In this document: positions 10,173 to 21,808 of the stretch, one piece after another
Numbering within the stretch: the stretch's first letter is position 1
How the letters are laid out: every line of letters begins with the position of its first letter
Assembly (NCBI RefSeq): GCF_035222275.1
Contig: NC_085883.1
Location: 2,170,001-2,234,000 of the forward strand
Direction of reading: 5' to 3'
Source of the DNA: Podospora bellae-mahoneyi
Taxonomy: Eukaryota > Ascomycota > Sordariomycetes > Sordariales > Podosporaceae
DNA: 64,000 bases
The notes under the pieces: generated by a model
Seen by the model: only the letters and a program-made list of their open reading frames with translations
Database searches by the model: none
Told to the model about the DNA's origin: nothing
Position numbers and translations under genes: made by a program

Positions 10173-12044
10173 CAGGGGTACCGTATGCACAAACATGCAG
10201 AGCACACCGTGAAGAGCAGTGTGTTGGGCATCAAATGCTACGCTAGATCAGATCAGATCTACACACATCAGCTTGGAACGAAACTGCACAGCAGATGTAG
10301 ACAGTGTGTTTGGTTTACTTTTTTCCTTCTTCAGCTGCTGTTCCGGGAGCTGCTCGCGAGTGGACCATACGTGTCTACTGCACGTTCATCCAAGCCCACA
10401 CAGCCTTTACATCATCGCTGGTCCATGACGCCTCGGATAGATTACCTTGCACAGGACCAAGGCCCATGTCAGCAAGGTGTATACATTTCATGTGCTTGAC
10501 ATGCTGAAACCTCATCATTGGCCCACCTCCACACCATCCCACGTAGTCCAAACAGCTAACGTGACCGCCAACACTATAACGCTGTCAGCACTTTAACTCC
10601 CACAACATGTTGTGGGCTGCCCGCCCTCTCCCCACAGCCATCCCTGGTGATGGGCCCAAACGATCACAAAAATCCCCTAACCAGATCTTGATCACCCACC
10701 CACACCAACATCCAGCAAGCCATGTGCAGCGGGTAAAGACCCTCAACCAATACCGTCCCAAAAACCCGGTATCACGGGGAGGCGGCGGCACCTGCTTCCC
10801 TCCATGACGGGCACCCACACCACGAAACACACACCTGCCTACGGTTTACATGTACAGTTCAAGCGTGTGTTTCCCCAACTTTCACCGCCTTCAAACTCGT
10901 CGTCTTGACCAGCAGCTCACGCACCCATCCGTATCGATCCAGGTACCAATAGAGAGAACCTGCGTGTACTCTTATTGCTTACCCACCATTTCTCCCAGCA
11001 CACATGTATATTCTCACCAACAAACACCATGGTCAATACCTTGCTCTTTTCTTGCACTTGACCATCGCCGCTTTATTGGCCATATACTTACCTCCTTGCC
11101 ACCACCAGCCTCTGATCACCCGTCCCTCCCACTTCCCTGCCCTCCCTTCCCACCTCCCCACAATCTATCTCACACAGTCATTGGTGCTCTCGATCACGAG
11201 TTGAAGATTAGTTGGCAACATACATACCCTAGGTGTGACAAGAACAATAAGCCATGCTTGAGGTTTTCTCTCTCCCTCTCACTCTTTTGCCCCTTGGTTG
11301 ATGTCACTCACCACCTACCTACCCAGCTTGTCACTCCCCCAGATCAACATGCGGGCCACATATCTCCCTCCCCTTCTTCGCAGTCCAAGTAGGTAAGGTC
11401 CCCGGACACAGCATCCATCAAGTCCCAGAGCCCAGCCCGCACGATCGTCATAGTCAGACCACTCCAGCTTCTCACGTCGTCCACAAGCAACCTAGGCCAG
11501 ACCCATGTCCTCAAACAAACCTGTCTTTCGTGAATATCCACTGCCTGATTCCGACTCGATCAAGTCCCCCATCGCCAAATCCCGCATTTCACTAGTCGCC
11601 TCTGCCGATCCAACCTCTTCCCGTCCCTATCCCTCCCCCTGCCCGGCCCGGTTCAAGTCTCTCACATATCAATAACCCATTCGTCCCCAAAGCAACACCC
11701 CACTCAAAAACTTGGCCAAGACAAAATCAATCACAAACCACCAACAACAAGCTTTTCTCTTCGCGGGGGAAATTAATCTCTTAGCTCTCAACTAGTGTCA
11801 GTGAAATGTCTCAGAAACGGGCGGGAGCTCCCATCAACCACCTTCTTTTTTCGTCTGGGCAACAAGCCAGCCAGCCAGCCAGGACTTTCCCAACCCCCAC
11901 AGCGACCAAAACATCACTCGTCCAATCCATCTCTCAATAAAAGGTCGCTCATCTAATATCTGCCATTACACCACAATGTCTACATCATCCATTAAACACA
12001 GGCAATAGTCTATATCCCATCCCCCCTTTTAACCCCCCAAACCC

Positions 12045-15000
12045 CTACGTAGCACTAGCAAACCGACTCCTCTCCCTAATCCTTCTCCCATACCTGAAAA
12101 ATATATACGGAAAAGGCATCAATCCCAAAGTAATAAAGGCCAACAACCCCGTCGCCCACTGGAACCCCAGCGCCTCATACATCTGGTACCCAAACAACGG
12201 AAAGGCGGCTATTTCCCCCCACCAGTGTCGTTAGCAATCGTCCAGTCATTCCCAGGCCATCAAGGTACATGGAACAACGCCCCAAAACATGGTAGTTTAT
12301 CTGATCCTCCCTGGTAATCCAACCCCAGCAAGTAACAAAAAAGAATCATAAAACCAAGAGAATCGCCTGACCAGACAGCAGAGGACAACAGCTCTCTCCC
12401 CTGCCATCGATAGATAGAGATATCATCCCGGCCGGTCCTCAAATGTCGTGGTACCAACCAAATAAATAAAAAACCCCCCATCCAAGGGGAATGAACGATA
12501 AGAAAGAAGAGAAAGAAGAGAAAGAAGAGAAAGAAGAGAAAGAAGAGAAAGAAGAGAAAATGAAAGAAAGAAAGAAAGAATTTGCTTACCAGCAAATGAA
12601 CACCGCACCAAAGCATTAGATGCCAAAGCACTGGCTGCGTACCGCGGGTAGGCTGCGACCTATGTAACAAAACCAAACGCCACCGTCTCGTATCAGCATA
12701 CCTATTTCTTTCACTCTCTTCTTTTTCGCATTTTGTCCAATACATTTTCTCCAAACCAGGGTAAGGGGAGGGGGGGGTGGGGAGTTGAAAGAGGGGGAGT
12801 GCAGCTGGCAGGGCCCTGCTTTTTGGTGCAGCCTCAAAAAATCACCACCACCTAGCTGCCTATACTCCGGGCTGAGCTCCGTCGTCAGGGCAGGCAGGCA
12901 GGCAGGCAGCCAGGCAAACGTCAATAACACTTATAACTCTCCCCCTCTCTTGGTTGAACTTGCCTAAAAGTTTGGGGAAGAACAAGGGGTAGGTGCCATG
13001 AAATGGAAAGAAGATCAAGACTCACCAGAAAGGTAAATACCCCCGTAAAAGCGAACGACATCCTACGACGCAAAAAGCCCAGTTAGCCGCTTGAACTCCT
13101 TGCATGCCAAAAAACACAACCAACACATAACAACCCCTCCCCCCCCCTTTCTTCCAAATCCAACTGCCATCAGGAAACCCCATCTTGACAAAGCCATGAC
13201 TAAACCTCAAGCCCAAAGCCAGGCTTGCGTAAGGGCGTACAGAACCGAGAGACCTGCAGCCCTTTCTTTCCCCTTCCTGGGGGCCTTGCTTCCTGCAAAG
13301 ACGCGTCTCCCGCCTCCTCCATGTCTCTGCCTTCTTTTTTCTCCGCCCGTGGGGTTGAAAAAAGAAGAACAGAATGCAGAGAGACCGCCTCCAAGCCGCC
13401 TCAAGCAGATCCCAACCTCTCCCTCTCCATGAAAGCAAAATGATGAATGGGATGAAAACACTCACCCAAGTCCAAAAACCCCCGACCCAATCAACGGCAC
13501 AATCCAATGAATCTCGGGCGTGCTCGTAAACCCAAACCAAAACAACCCCCCCGTAATGAGCGGCGCGCCCACAATAACCTGCGGCAGTTGATCCTCAGGC
13601 TCATCCTTCAGCACCCCCGTCCTCCTCCTCCTCCTCTCCTTCAACGTATGCCGAAAGTTGTTCCACAGCGGCGTGACGCAGCAGGCAATAATCATGGCCA
13701 CCAACAACCCCGTAAACGTCAACCCAACCTGCCACAGGTTGAAGTCATGATTCGTCGTAAAGATCAGTGGAAACGCTCCAAAGAAGAGATACAGCAGGCC
13801 CAAGAGCATGGCAGTGTATATATTCAAGATCAAAGCCATGGGCTCAAACATCAGGATCTGGAACGGTCGCAACAGCGAAAGACCAACAGTCTTTGGAATC
13901 GACTTTGTCGACCGCTCAATCGGCGCATAATACCTCTCGTCACCCGTCTCCTTTCTGATTCTCGCTGCCTTTCTCTTCAACAGAACGGGATCTAAGTCAT
14001 ATGCAATCTTTTGTCAGAAAAAAAAAAAAAAAAAAAAGGGGGATTGAGGCCAAAAAAGGGGGGGAGACCGGAGTTAAAAAAAACATACGGTACGTCTCCG
14101 GCACAAGCAACGCAATGCTCAAAAACAAGGCCCCGCTCAAAATAAGCAGATAATAATGCATCCACCTCCACTGAACAAACATCACCATCACACCTCCAAT
14201 CAGCGGCCCAGTCGACGGTCCAACAAATGGTGAGAGTGAGAAAATCGCCATGGGCATGAGCATCTTGTCGTGGGTGAACATGTCGCTAACCGTACCCCCA
14301 GACACAGACAAGAACGCACTCCCAGCCAAACCCTGGAAGAATCTCGAGACGATCATGGTCTGGATATTCTTCGCCAGCGCCGAAGGAATCAGAAAGATCA
14401 TGAAGAACAAAAATGACGCGAGGTAGATGGGTCGTCGGCCATAAAACTCGGCCAGCGGCGACCAAAACGGACCGAGAGCAATCCCCAGGACATAAAACGA
14501 CAACCCAAGCGTGACAACAATCCGGCTGCTGTTGAACTCGGACATCATGTCCGCATAAGAAGCGGTGTAAACCGCCGAACCATTCGTTCTAAATCCCAAT
14601 CGTCAGCCATCCACCCAAAACTTGCCCCAGGAGAGCAAAACGCACACACAAAACGATCCCACCGAGGTGATAAAAATCACTAACCACTTCCTCCACTGCG
14701 GCATACTCCTTGGACACATCGGGTCGTTATCCCCCCCATCCCACGTAACCTCGTACGGATCAGTCAACGCGTCCGGGGCATCAACCTGAGAAGAAACAGC
14801 CTCAATGTCACCACCACCACCACCACCAGCAACACCATCTTCCTCCGATGAGCGGTCTACCAAATCATCAACCCCATACCCGTTATTCGACCTCTCCCGG
14901 TGAAGCGACAATCTGTTCTGGCTGGCGTGACTTTTCCGACTGATTCGGGATGCGGGACGGATGGGTTCTAGCGTTGGGCCTTTGATTGAAGAGGACAATG

Positions 15001-15109
15001 AGTCCCGCGATGATGACCTGTCTTCATCGTCTGTCCTCTCATATCTGGCAGTCTTTTCGTCTGTTGTTGTTGTCGTTGTCGTTGGTGTTGTTGTTGTTGT
15101 TGTCGCCAT
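12045..15109 (-). CDS. MFS transporter, DHA1 (polyamine/drug:H+ antiporter) type
   Basis: Six exons: 15109-14646, 14588-14089, 13991-13466, 13062-13026, 12659-12590 and 12208-12045, total 586 residues. The first 135 residues are hydrophilic and begin with a Thr-rich run (MATTTTTTP). Twelve membrane segments follow, with the MFS motif EFYGRRPIYLAS after TM2 and the DHA1-typical stretch AAYPRYAASALASN split over short exons. The pattern PETYHPVLLKRKAARIRKETG in the central loop is typical of TPO1/FLU1-like exporters at the plasma membrane. The substrate is unknown. Introns 3, 4 and 5 are 403, 366 and 381 nt, far longer than elsewhere here, and intron 5 holds a purine minisatellite. Splice junctions give a continuous family-like frame. 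Confidence 0.85.
12500..12580. repeat. Purine (AAGAAGAGA)n minisatellite inside an intron
   Basis: A 9-bp purine unit repeated about six times followed by (GAAA)n, lying in intron 5 of the MFS gene. On the transcribed strand it is a long pyrimidine tract directly after the 5' splice site. Confidence 0.85.
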
Positions 15110-16602
15110 TGTTGAATTCCTTTCCTCCCGGCAATAATTCCGCGACTGTGAGATACTGAAAAGGTGTAAAGGTGATGTTGAATCACGGTCGTTACAGTCA
15201 GTCACTCGTCAGGGATCACTACCCTTTACTAGTCGACCTCGGCAGTCGTCACCGCTGCTCGACGATGGAACCCTTTCGTCTGATGATGACAAACAAAACA
15301 ACAACAGCAAACAACCAAGACCACTCAGTAATAAAAGTTTTTTTTTTTAAAAAAAAAACACCAAAACAAAATAAAATAAAATAAAATGATGCAACAGAGA
15401 GTTGTTTTGGCCTACGCGGGGAGGGACCCAGCTTCATCTTAACCCTTCTTGGGACGAACTAGGACCCTTCGAGCAGTCACGATGGATATGATTAAATTGC
15501 CTTGCCCCCTCCACTTCCCCAGCAAACACACACAAGAAGATGCCGAATACCGGCATTGGGGGCATCCCATCCCTCCCGTCAGTCATCAACCTGTCTTGCA
15601 AAAATTTGTGTATGAAGTATCGTTTTTCCTTCCCTTTTGCTCAGGTTCCCAATAGTCATAATCCCCATCCCCACCACATCTGTCAGCACCCACCCTCCCC
15701 CCCCCCATCATCCCCCGAAACCTCCATCCTCCATCCCCAGTACCACAAACCCAAACAAAGAAAACCCTCCCTCATGGGAATAAATGATCATGGACATCAT
15801 GGAAAAACACTCTCCCCCCCAGTAAAAAACTGCCGTCATCGACACCACCCCAGCCCAACAACCAACCAAACCGGGCCCCCGGCCCCTAAAAAGCGGAGCA
15901 AAAAGCGGAGGGTCACCCCGACCACCACCCGGCAGAGCTCTTCCTTTCCTTCCTTCGGCCCTGCCATGCCATGGCCGCTACCCTTTGTCACAAGCCCAAT
16001 GACAATGGGCAAGGCACACACACCCCTTCGCGCTTTCGGCTCGTCGCCCCCGGGGTTAGGAAATGATAGCATAAGCCCAGGTAGTTTAGGTGCTTATTTC
16101 CGTCAAAGAACCATTTTCACCCAAAGCCGGTGAAACCACACCTTCCCGGAGGAGTGTCGTCGGTCAAATGCCGAAATTCCCCCTAGCCACGCGACAGGAC
16201 AAGAGAAAAATAAAATGTTTCAGATCTCACCTTTGCAGATCTTACTTCCCGGCATTTAAAACCTGACATGGGTCCGTCCGTCCCTCCGTTCGTGCATCGA
16301 CCGCCGTCAGCTCCCGGCCGGCCGGAGGGGCAGGGCAGGATATGTCGGCTCCGGTGAAACACGGTGCTTACCGGCCTTTTCGGCGCTCCTTTTGAGTAAA
16401 CTGACCATGTCGCGAAAGAGAACAAGAAAAGGGGTTTGCAATATCCCGCATAGCCTTAGAAACAGTCTGTATGGGATTCCAGGCCTCTTTAAAATGTTCT
16501 CAAGGCCTATCGAGTGTCCTCCAAAGCCCAGTAATTTACTCTTCAAAACCCATCAATCTATCCTACAATGCCGATCAACCAAAACCCCCATCCCTAAAGC
16601 CG
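15110..16602. promoter_or_regulatory. MFS promoter and deacetylase 3' flank
   Basis: About 1.5 kb with no supportable gene. Open frames here are Pro/His-rich shadows of C-rich sequence. A/T homopolymers lie at 15339-15358 and (AAAAT)n at 15367-15386. The left part should contain the promoter of the MFS gene, the right part the 3' UTR of the deacetylase gene. Confidence 0.4.
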
Positions 16603-18040
16603 TCAGACACCACCCCAATTCTCCCCCTCAAAAACCATCCTCCCCTGCTTCCACACCTCCCTCAACTTCAGCACAATCCCCCCATCCCCCTCCCCCGTAA
16701 CCCTCTCCAAAACAACAATATCCCCATCCGTCCCATCCTCCAAAGTCCCAATGCTCCCCTCCAAACCCAACAACCTCGCCGGCCGCTCCGTCACCGCCAT
16801 CAATGCCGAAACAATATGCTCATTCTCCCCCTCTTCCCCTTCCAAACCAACACTCGTCGTATCAATATACCCCAGAAAATTATTCACACACTCCAACAAC
16901 GTCACCGCACTCCCCGCCAACACCATCCTCTCTCTCTTTTCCTCATCCATCTTCGGAGCCATCACCCTCCCCCTAGACTTGACAACACTCGATTTCTCGG
17001 TCCCATTCCGCCACGGATACGTCCCGTCCCCCAACCCCAGCACATGCATCGCATCCGTCACCAAGATCAGCCCCTCTGGATGCACCGAGTGCGCCAGCAT
17101 AACCGCTGACTTGTGGTTGTGAACCCCATCAGCAATAATGCCATAACTGGGAGCTTCTTCATTCCCCGCCGGGATAATGATGTTGGCGATACTAAGCTCC
17201 GACTCGCGGTGACCAAAAGGGGGCATGGCATTGAAGAAGTGTGTCACCATTCTCGCGCCAGCAGCGAGTGCCTCACGGGCTTTCTCGTACGAGGCTGCCG
17301 TGTGTCCCAACGAGACGACGATGCCGTCACCCGTGAGTGTCGAGATGATTTCCGGTCCTTCCTGTAGGAGGACTTCAGGGGCTAGGGTAACCATCTTGAC
17401 AGAGTGGGGAGGGGCTCGGGAGAGGTTATAGACCGTGTCGAGGTCTTGGTAGGATTGGGCCGTGCGGAGGACGGAGCGGTCGTGGACGCCGCATTTGCGT
17501 GGGTTTAGAAATGGGCCTTCGAGGTGGGCTCCTAAGACTGAGGCGCCGCGGTCTGGGGATGATCGGGGTGTGGGGGTGAGGAATGGGATAGCCTAGGCTT
17601 GTCAGACGGAGTGAGATTGGTAACGACGGGGATCGTAAATGGTTTCGCACCTTATGATAGACCTCGCTGTGCTGGCTCGTGAGGGTGGGCAGGTAAGATG
17701 TCACTCCTGTCTGGACAAGCCATTTGTTGACTTTGGTAAGTTGCTTAGGATAGTCGGAGATGTCGTCGGGGATGGTTGAGAAGTTGAATCCAATAGCACC
17801 GTTTATCTGGCAGTCGATGAAGCCTGGGGCTATGATGCATCCTTGGAGGTCACGGACAGCATCTGAGGTTCGTTTGGAAGAGCCAATGGTGCCATTCTTG
17901 GTGTTTATCCAGAGATCTCCCTTGACGAGCTTGCCGTCTCGGAGTAGGCGGCAGTTGACGAACTGGATGATCTCAGGCTCTCCATGATCCTGCGCTCTCG
18001 AGGATGGAGTACTCGAGAACGACGGGCGCAGGGCTGACAT
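16603..18040 (-). CDS. dac1: N-acetylglucosamine-6-phosphate deacetylase
   Basis: Two exons (18040-17651, 17592-16603) with a 58-nt intron give 459 residues. It converts GlcNAc-6-P to GlcN-6-P plus acetate. NagA-family landmarks are present: PGFIDCQINGA near the N-terminus of the barrel, AHLEGPF with the metal-binding Glu at 155, SLGHTAA (His 227), THFFNAM (His 248), ADGVHNH (His 288) and LVTDAM with the catalytic Asp at 310. A C-terminal beta-domain segment (GDIVVLE) closes the fold. Length is normal for fungal enzymes. It is divergent from the GH3-GNAT gene and lies at the left edge of the GlcNAc cluster; the Trichoderma counterpart is called dac1. Confidence 0.93.
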
Positions 18041-18777
18041 GTTGATATTCGTGCTGGCGGCTGATTCTAGGACATAGGTTGGCTACCTTAGAAGATACTG
18101 CTCGGGAAGAGGACTTGGAAAGGTTGAAATGCGGTTTGCGGCGGCTATCCACGAGCCATAAACCTCCATCATGAACATCGTGCTTGCCAAATAGACTTCA
18201 TCAGTCATTCTAAGAAGGCACATCTGGCGGCTTCGGGCGGAGGTAAGCAAGCAAGCCAAACCCGTGGCTATCCACGGCGATGTCATTGGAGGCCCGGTTA
18301 TCGGTGCCGTCGCTGTCATGATGATAGTGAACAGCGAGTGTGTGGTTTCATGATGTCTCAGGTCATGTTGCACCGTCAAAGATGGCTACTATCATTCACG
18401 ATCGAGTAAACGTAGGTGGACTTTCAAATGTTCAAAAGTTCCTGGGAGGGAGCAGATGTAACGTTCCTGCTTGGGGCTAACCAAAGCCTGAACGGTTGCC
18501 TGCCTGTTTCGGCTAGCGGACCGTTAAATGGCCCCTTTCCAGACGTCTTCCTCCATGTGATTGGCCCGAGCAACAGTGACAGCGACAACAGCAGTGCTTC
18601 TTCTGCCGGCCGGAAGGAGCCTGTATGGTGGTGCTGAGGTTTGTAGGTTACACGTCCCGTCCGGCTGCTCGCTCCCCAACCATCCCTCAATATGTCGCCT
18701 TCCATAACGTGACAATTCTCCCCGCCGTATCCCGTATCCCGTTCCCCAAGAGCCCACTGGCATCCGGCACCGGCAAC
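18041..18777. promoter_or_regulatory. Divergent promoter between deacetylase and NAG3 genes
   Basis: 737 bp shared by two divergently transcribed pathway genes, so co-regulation is likely. One ATTGG (inverted CCAAT) lies near 18559. I see no convincing TATA box and no unambiguous Ndt80-type site. The reading frame of NAG3 is open upstream to 18625, but the conserved N-terminus begins at 18778. Confidence 0.5.
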
Positions 18778-21700
18778 ATGGTCAAGTTGGACGGTGACTT
18801 AGACCCACTATGGCAAGATCTCGACTGGTAACCGTTTCTCCTTTGCTTTTTGCCATGCTGTTTGTTGTCGTCGTTCTGAGTTCCTCATTCGCTGACTGTC
18901 TTGTCTCTCTCTCTCTCTCAGGGCCATAGGGCAGATGGTGATTATGGGATGGGATGGCACCGAAGTCACTCCGCAGATTCGTCATCTCATCGAGGAACAC
19001 CATCTCGGCTCCATCCTTCTTACGGCAAAGAATCTCAAATGTGTTTTTCGGTCCGAGAGAGGTGCGCGGGTGCAATGGATGCTAACTCGTCAATGCAGCT
19101 GCCCACCAGACGGCCAAGCTCGTGCAGGAGCTTCAGACGATTGCTCACCAAGCCGGCCATCTTCAACCGCTGTTGATTGCCTTGGACCAGGAAAATGGCG
19201 GCGTCAACAGCCTGTACGATGAGGACTACATTTGCCAGTTTCCCAGCGCCATGGGCCAAGCTGCCGCTGGTAATGCTGATCTCGCATACAAAGTAGCCAA
19301 AGCTACAGCCACCGAGGTCTCGGCCGTGGGGGTCAATCTGATTCTCGGACCCGTGCTCGACGTTCTGACAAACGCTCGTTACCAGCCGCTCGGTGTCCGC
19401 GCTGTCGGGGACGATCCACAAGAGGTCTCACAATATGGCATCGCGGCTATGAACGGCTACAAGGATGCTGGGGTCGCCACTTGTGGAAAACACTTTCCTT
19501 CTTATGGGAATCTCGACTTTCTCGGGTCCAGCTTGGATGTTCCCATCATCACCCAAACCTTGGAGGAGTTGTCCCTGAGCGCCCTCGTGCCTTTTCGGAA
19601 TGCTATTGCTACTGGAAAGTTGGATGCCATGTTCGTTGGCGGCTGTGGCATCACAAACCCGTCCATGAATGTGAACCACGCCTGCCTCTCCGATCAGGTG
19701 GTTGATGACCTTCTCAGAAACGAACTTGGTTTCACGGGTGTTGCCATATCGGAATGCTTGGAGATGGAAGCTCTTCGAAGTGAAATCGGAGTCAAGACTG
19801 GCACGGTCATGGCGGTAGAAGCCGGCTGTGACTTGGTTCTGCTGTGTCGGGCCTACGACGTGCAGCTCGAAGCCATAGCTGGCCTCAAGCTTGGTGTGGA
19901 AAACGAGCTGCTCACCAAGGAGCGTATTTACACTTCTCTCCGCCGTGTTCTCAGGATGAAGAACGCGTGCACGTCCTGGGCTAAAGCGCTGAACCCGCCA
20001 GGAATTTCTCTGTTGTCCAAGATTCACCCGAGTCATCTCAACCTCTCAATCAAGGCATATGATGACTCCATCACAGTTATTAGGGATAACGAAAAGCTTC
20101 TGCCCTTGAATGAGTCGATGCATCAGGAGGAAGAGTTGCTACTCCTCACCCCGTTGGTCAAGCCTTTGCCAGCCTCGTCTTTGACCAAAAATATCCTCGA
20201 GGCAAAGAACAAGTCCGATAGCGCGCCGTCGGAACACGACAAATGGATACACCGGGATCGGGGCGTCATAATGAGTGGCGAGGGGGTGTTTCGGGAGCTT
20301 GGGAGGTCACTTGCCCGCGCTCGACGTGGCAAGCTGCTACATACCTCTTACACTGCAAATGGTGTTAGGCCGGGTGAGTGCTTTGGGCAGCTGTGATGGG
20401 AGAGAATACAATGACTAACATGGGGTAGTACATGAAAACTTGATACATCGGGCGTCCTGTATCGTTATTGTGACGGCCGATGCCAATCGAAACCTGTACC
20501 AGGCCGGGTTCACCAAGCATGTCTCAATGATGTGCTCAATGTTGAGGGCAAGTGGCCAGAAGAAATCCCTGGTCGTGGTGGCCGTCAGCTCGCCCTATGA
20601 TTTCGCCATGGACAAGTCGATTGGGACCTGTATCTGCACCTTTGACTTTACGGAAATGGCCATGGCAGCTCTTGTGCGCGCTCTCTGCGGAAGCTCGAGA
20701 GCACGCGGGACGCTGCCGGGGACTCTGAGAAAAAGCAGAAAGGCCGTGAAGTCGAGGCAGCACTGGCTTGTTGAGCCCTATGACAGGGACCGCGACTCCA
20801 ACGGTCTCAACGATCTTTTGAGCGCTCTTGCTCGTGCTGCTGCCCCGAACCATCGGTTTCTGACCACAACAACGGCACACTCGTTTGAGATTTTCAACCC
20901 AAACATTGAGGAGTCGCACTTTGTGGTTCGCAACAGCAGCACGCAGGCGCTGTACGGATTCTGCGCGACGTATCACACCCAAGGGACCGGCATAATCGGA
21001 GCGATCTTCGTGGACCCTACGAAGCGCAACGTTGCCATTGGGCGTTCTCTCCATCGCCGGGCCCTCCGAGCGTTGATTCAGAAGAGGGGCACAAAGAAGA
21101 TACAGCTGGGAATATGTTTCCCAGGTGTGTTTCTGGGCATCCCGACAGACGACGGCGGGCTCAAGACGTGGTTTTCCAACAGCGGTTGGGACTTGCAGTT
21201 TCCGCGACGGTTGGCCAACATGGTGATCGCTGACTTGAGCAGCTGGAGCGCACCAGAGGGTCTGCTGCAGAGCATCCAACGGGCGAACATGAGCTTTGAT
21301 CTTATTCATGGGTTGGAGAACGCCGAGACGGTGCTTGCGCATGTAGCCGGGAATGCGAACCCGGAGGTGTTTGAGCTGTACCGTTTGGCGTTGCAGGAGA
21401 CAAAGTCGTGTGGGGTTGTTAGGGCCAAGTGCCAGAGGGGAGGGCTGGTGGGGACGGTGGTTATTTGTAGTCCTGGGAGTCCGGTTGCGGGTTATGTGCC
21501 GGCTTTGCAGGGGGGGGAGGAGGTGTTGGTTGGGGGGATCATTGCGCCGGTTGTGGCGCCTGGGAATGGGGATCTGTTGGTGATTCAGGGGCTCGCATTG
21601 ATGGGGTTGAGGCAGAACAAGGCGCACAAGTCTGGGAGGAGCGTGTTGAGCTGGGTGGGGGAGGAAGGGATGGAGGGGTTGGGGGCGATGGGGTGGGAGG

Positions 21701-21808
21701 TGTTGGAGGGGTGGGAGGAGTTTACTAATTCAGTTGAGAATGTGAGTTTTCTTGAGGGGTGAGTTGAGATGTGTTGCTGATGTTGAATAGTGGCAGGATC
21801 TTGCTTAG
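18778..21808 (+). CDS. nag3: GH3 family (NagZ-like) beta-N-acetylglucosaminidase fused to a GNAT domain, NAG3-type
   Basis: Exons 18778-18827, 18922-19040, 19099-20373, 20429-21741 and 21791-21808 give 924 residues. If the last intron (GTGAGT..CTGAT..AATAG) is not used, the protein ends at 21762 with a slightly different tail. No signal peptide is visible, so it is probably intracellular. The GH3 barrel is recognisable from LDQENGG (86), CGKHFPSYG (186) and SECLEMEAL (274), followed by a GH3 C-terminal-like domain (about 480-590). A GNAT acyl-CoA motif lies at IFVDPTKRNVAIGRSL (about 674-689). The bacterial NagZ catalytic Asp-Ser-His and the Asp nucleophile are not conserved here. This GH3-GNAT architecture is the nag3 gene of the Trichoderma GlcNAc cluster. 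Activity is inferred from context, not proven. Confidence 0.85.

Larger units (their letters stand above)
6488..12044. other. 5.6-kb region without a supportable gene
   Basis: All open frames here are short or biased and none shows a recognisable domain. The stretch holds a T23 run at about 7597-7619, a (TTG)n block at 9383-9412, a (CAGC)n block at 10131-10168, a shorter (CAGC)n at 11865-11880, and long pyrimidine-rich blocks around 8850-9000 and 10900-11400. The latter look like fungal promoter or 5'-leader sequence. The right end should include the 3' UTR of the MFS gene. It may hold a long upstream control region for the activator gene or an unrecognised transcript. Confidence 0.4.

Noticed and set aside
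11806-11940. Short plus-strand frame starting ATGTCTCAGAAACGG in the gene-free region
   Set aside because: Under 50 codons, partly encoded by the CAGC microsatellite, and no conserved feature.
18625-18777. Upstream in-frame ATG for NAG3
   Set aside because: The added 51 residues show no conserved or signal-peptide character. Conserved sequence begins at the ATG at 18778.
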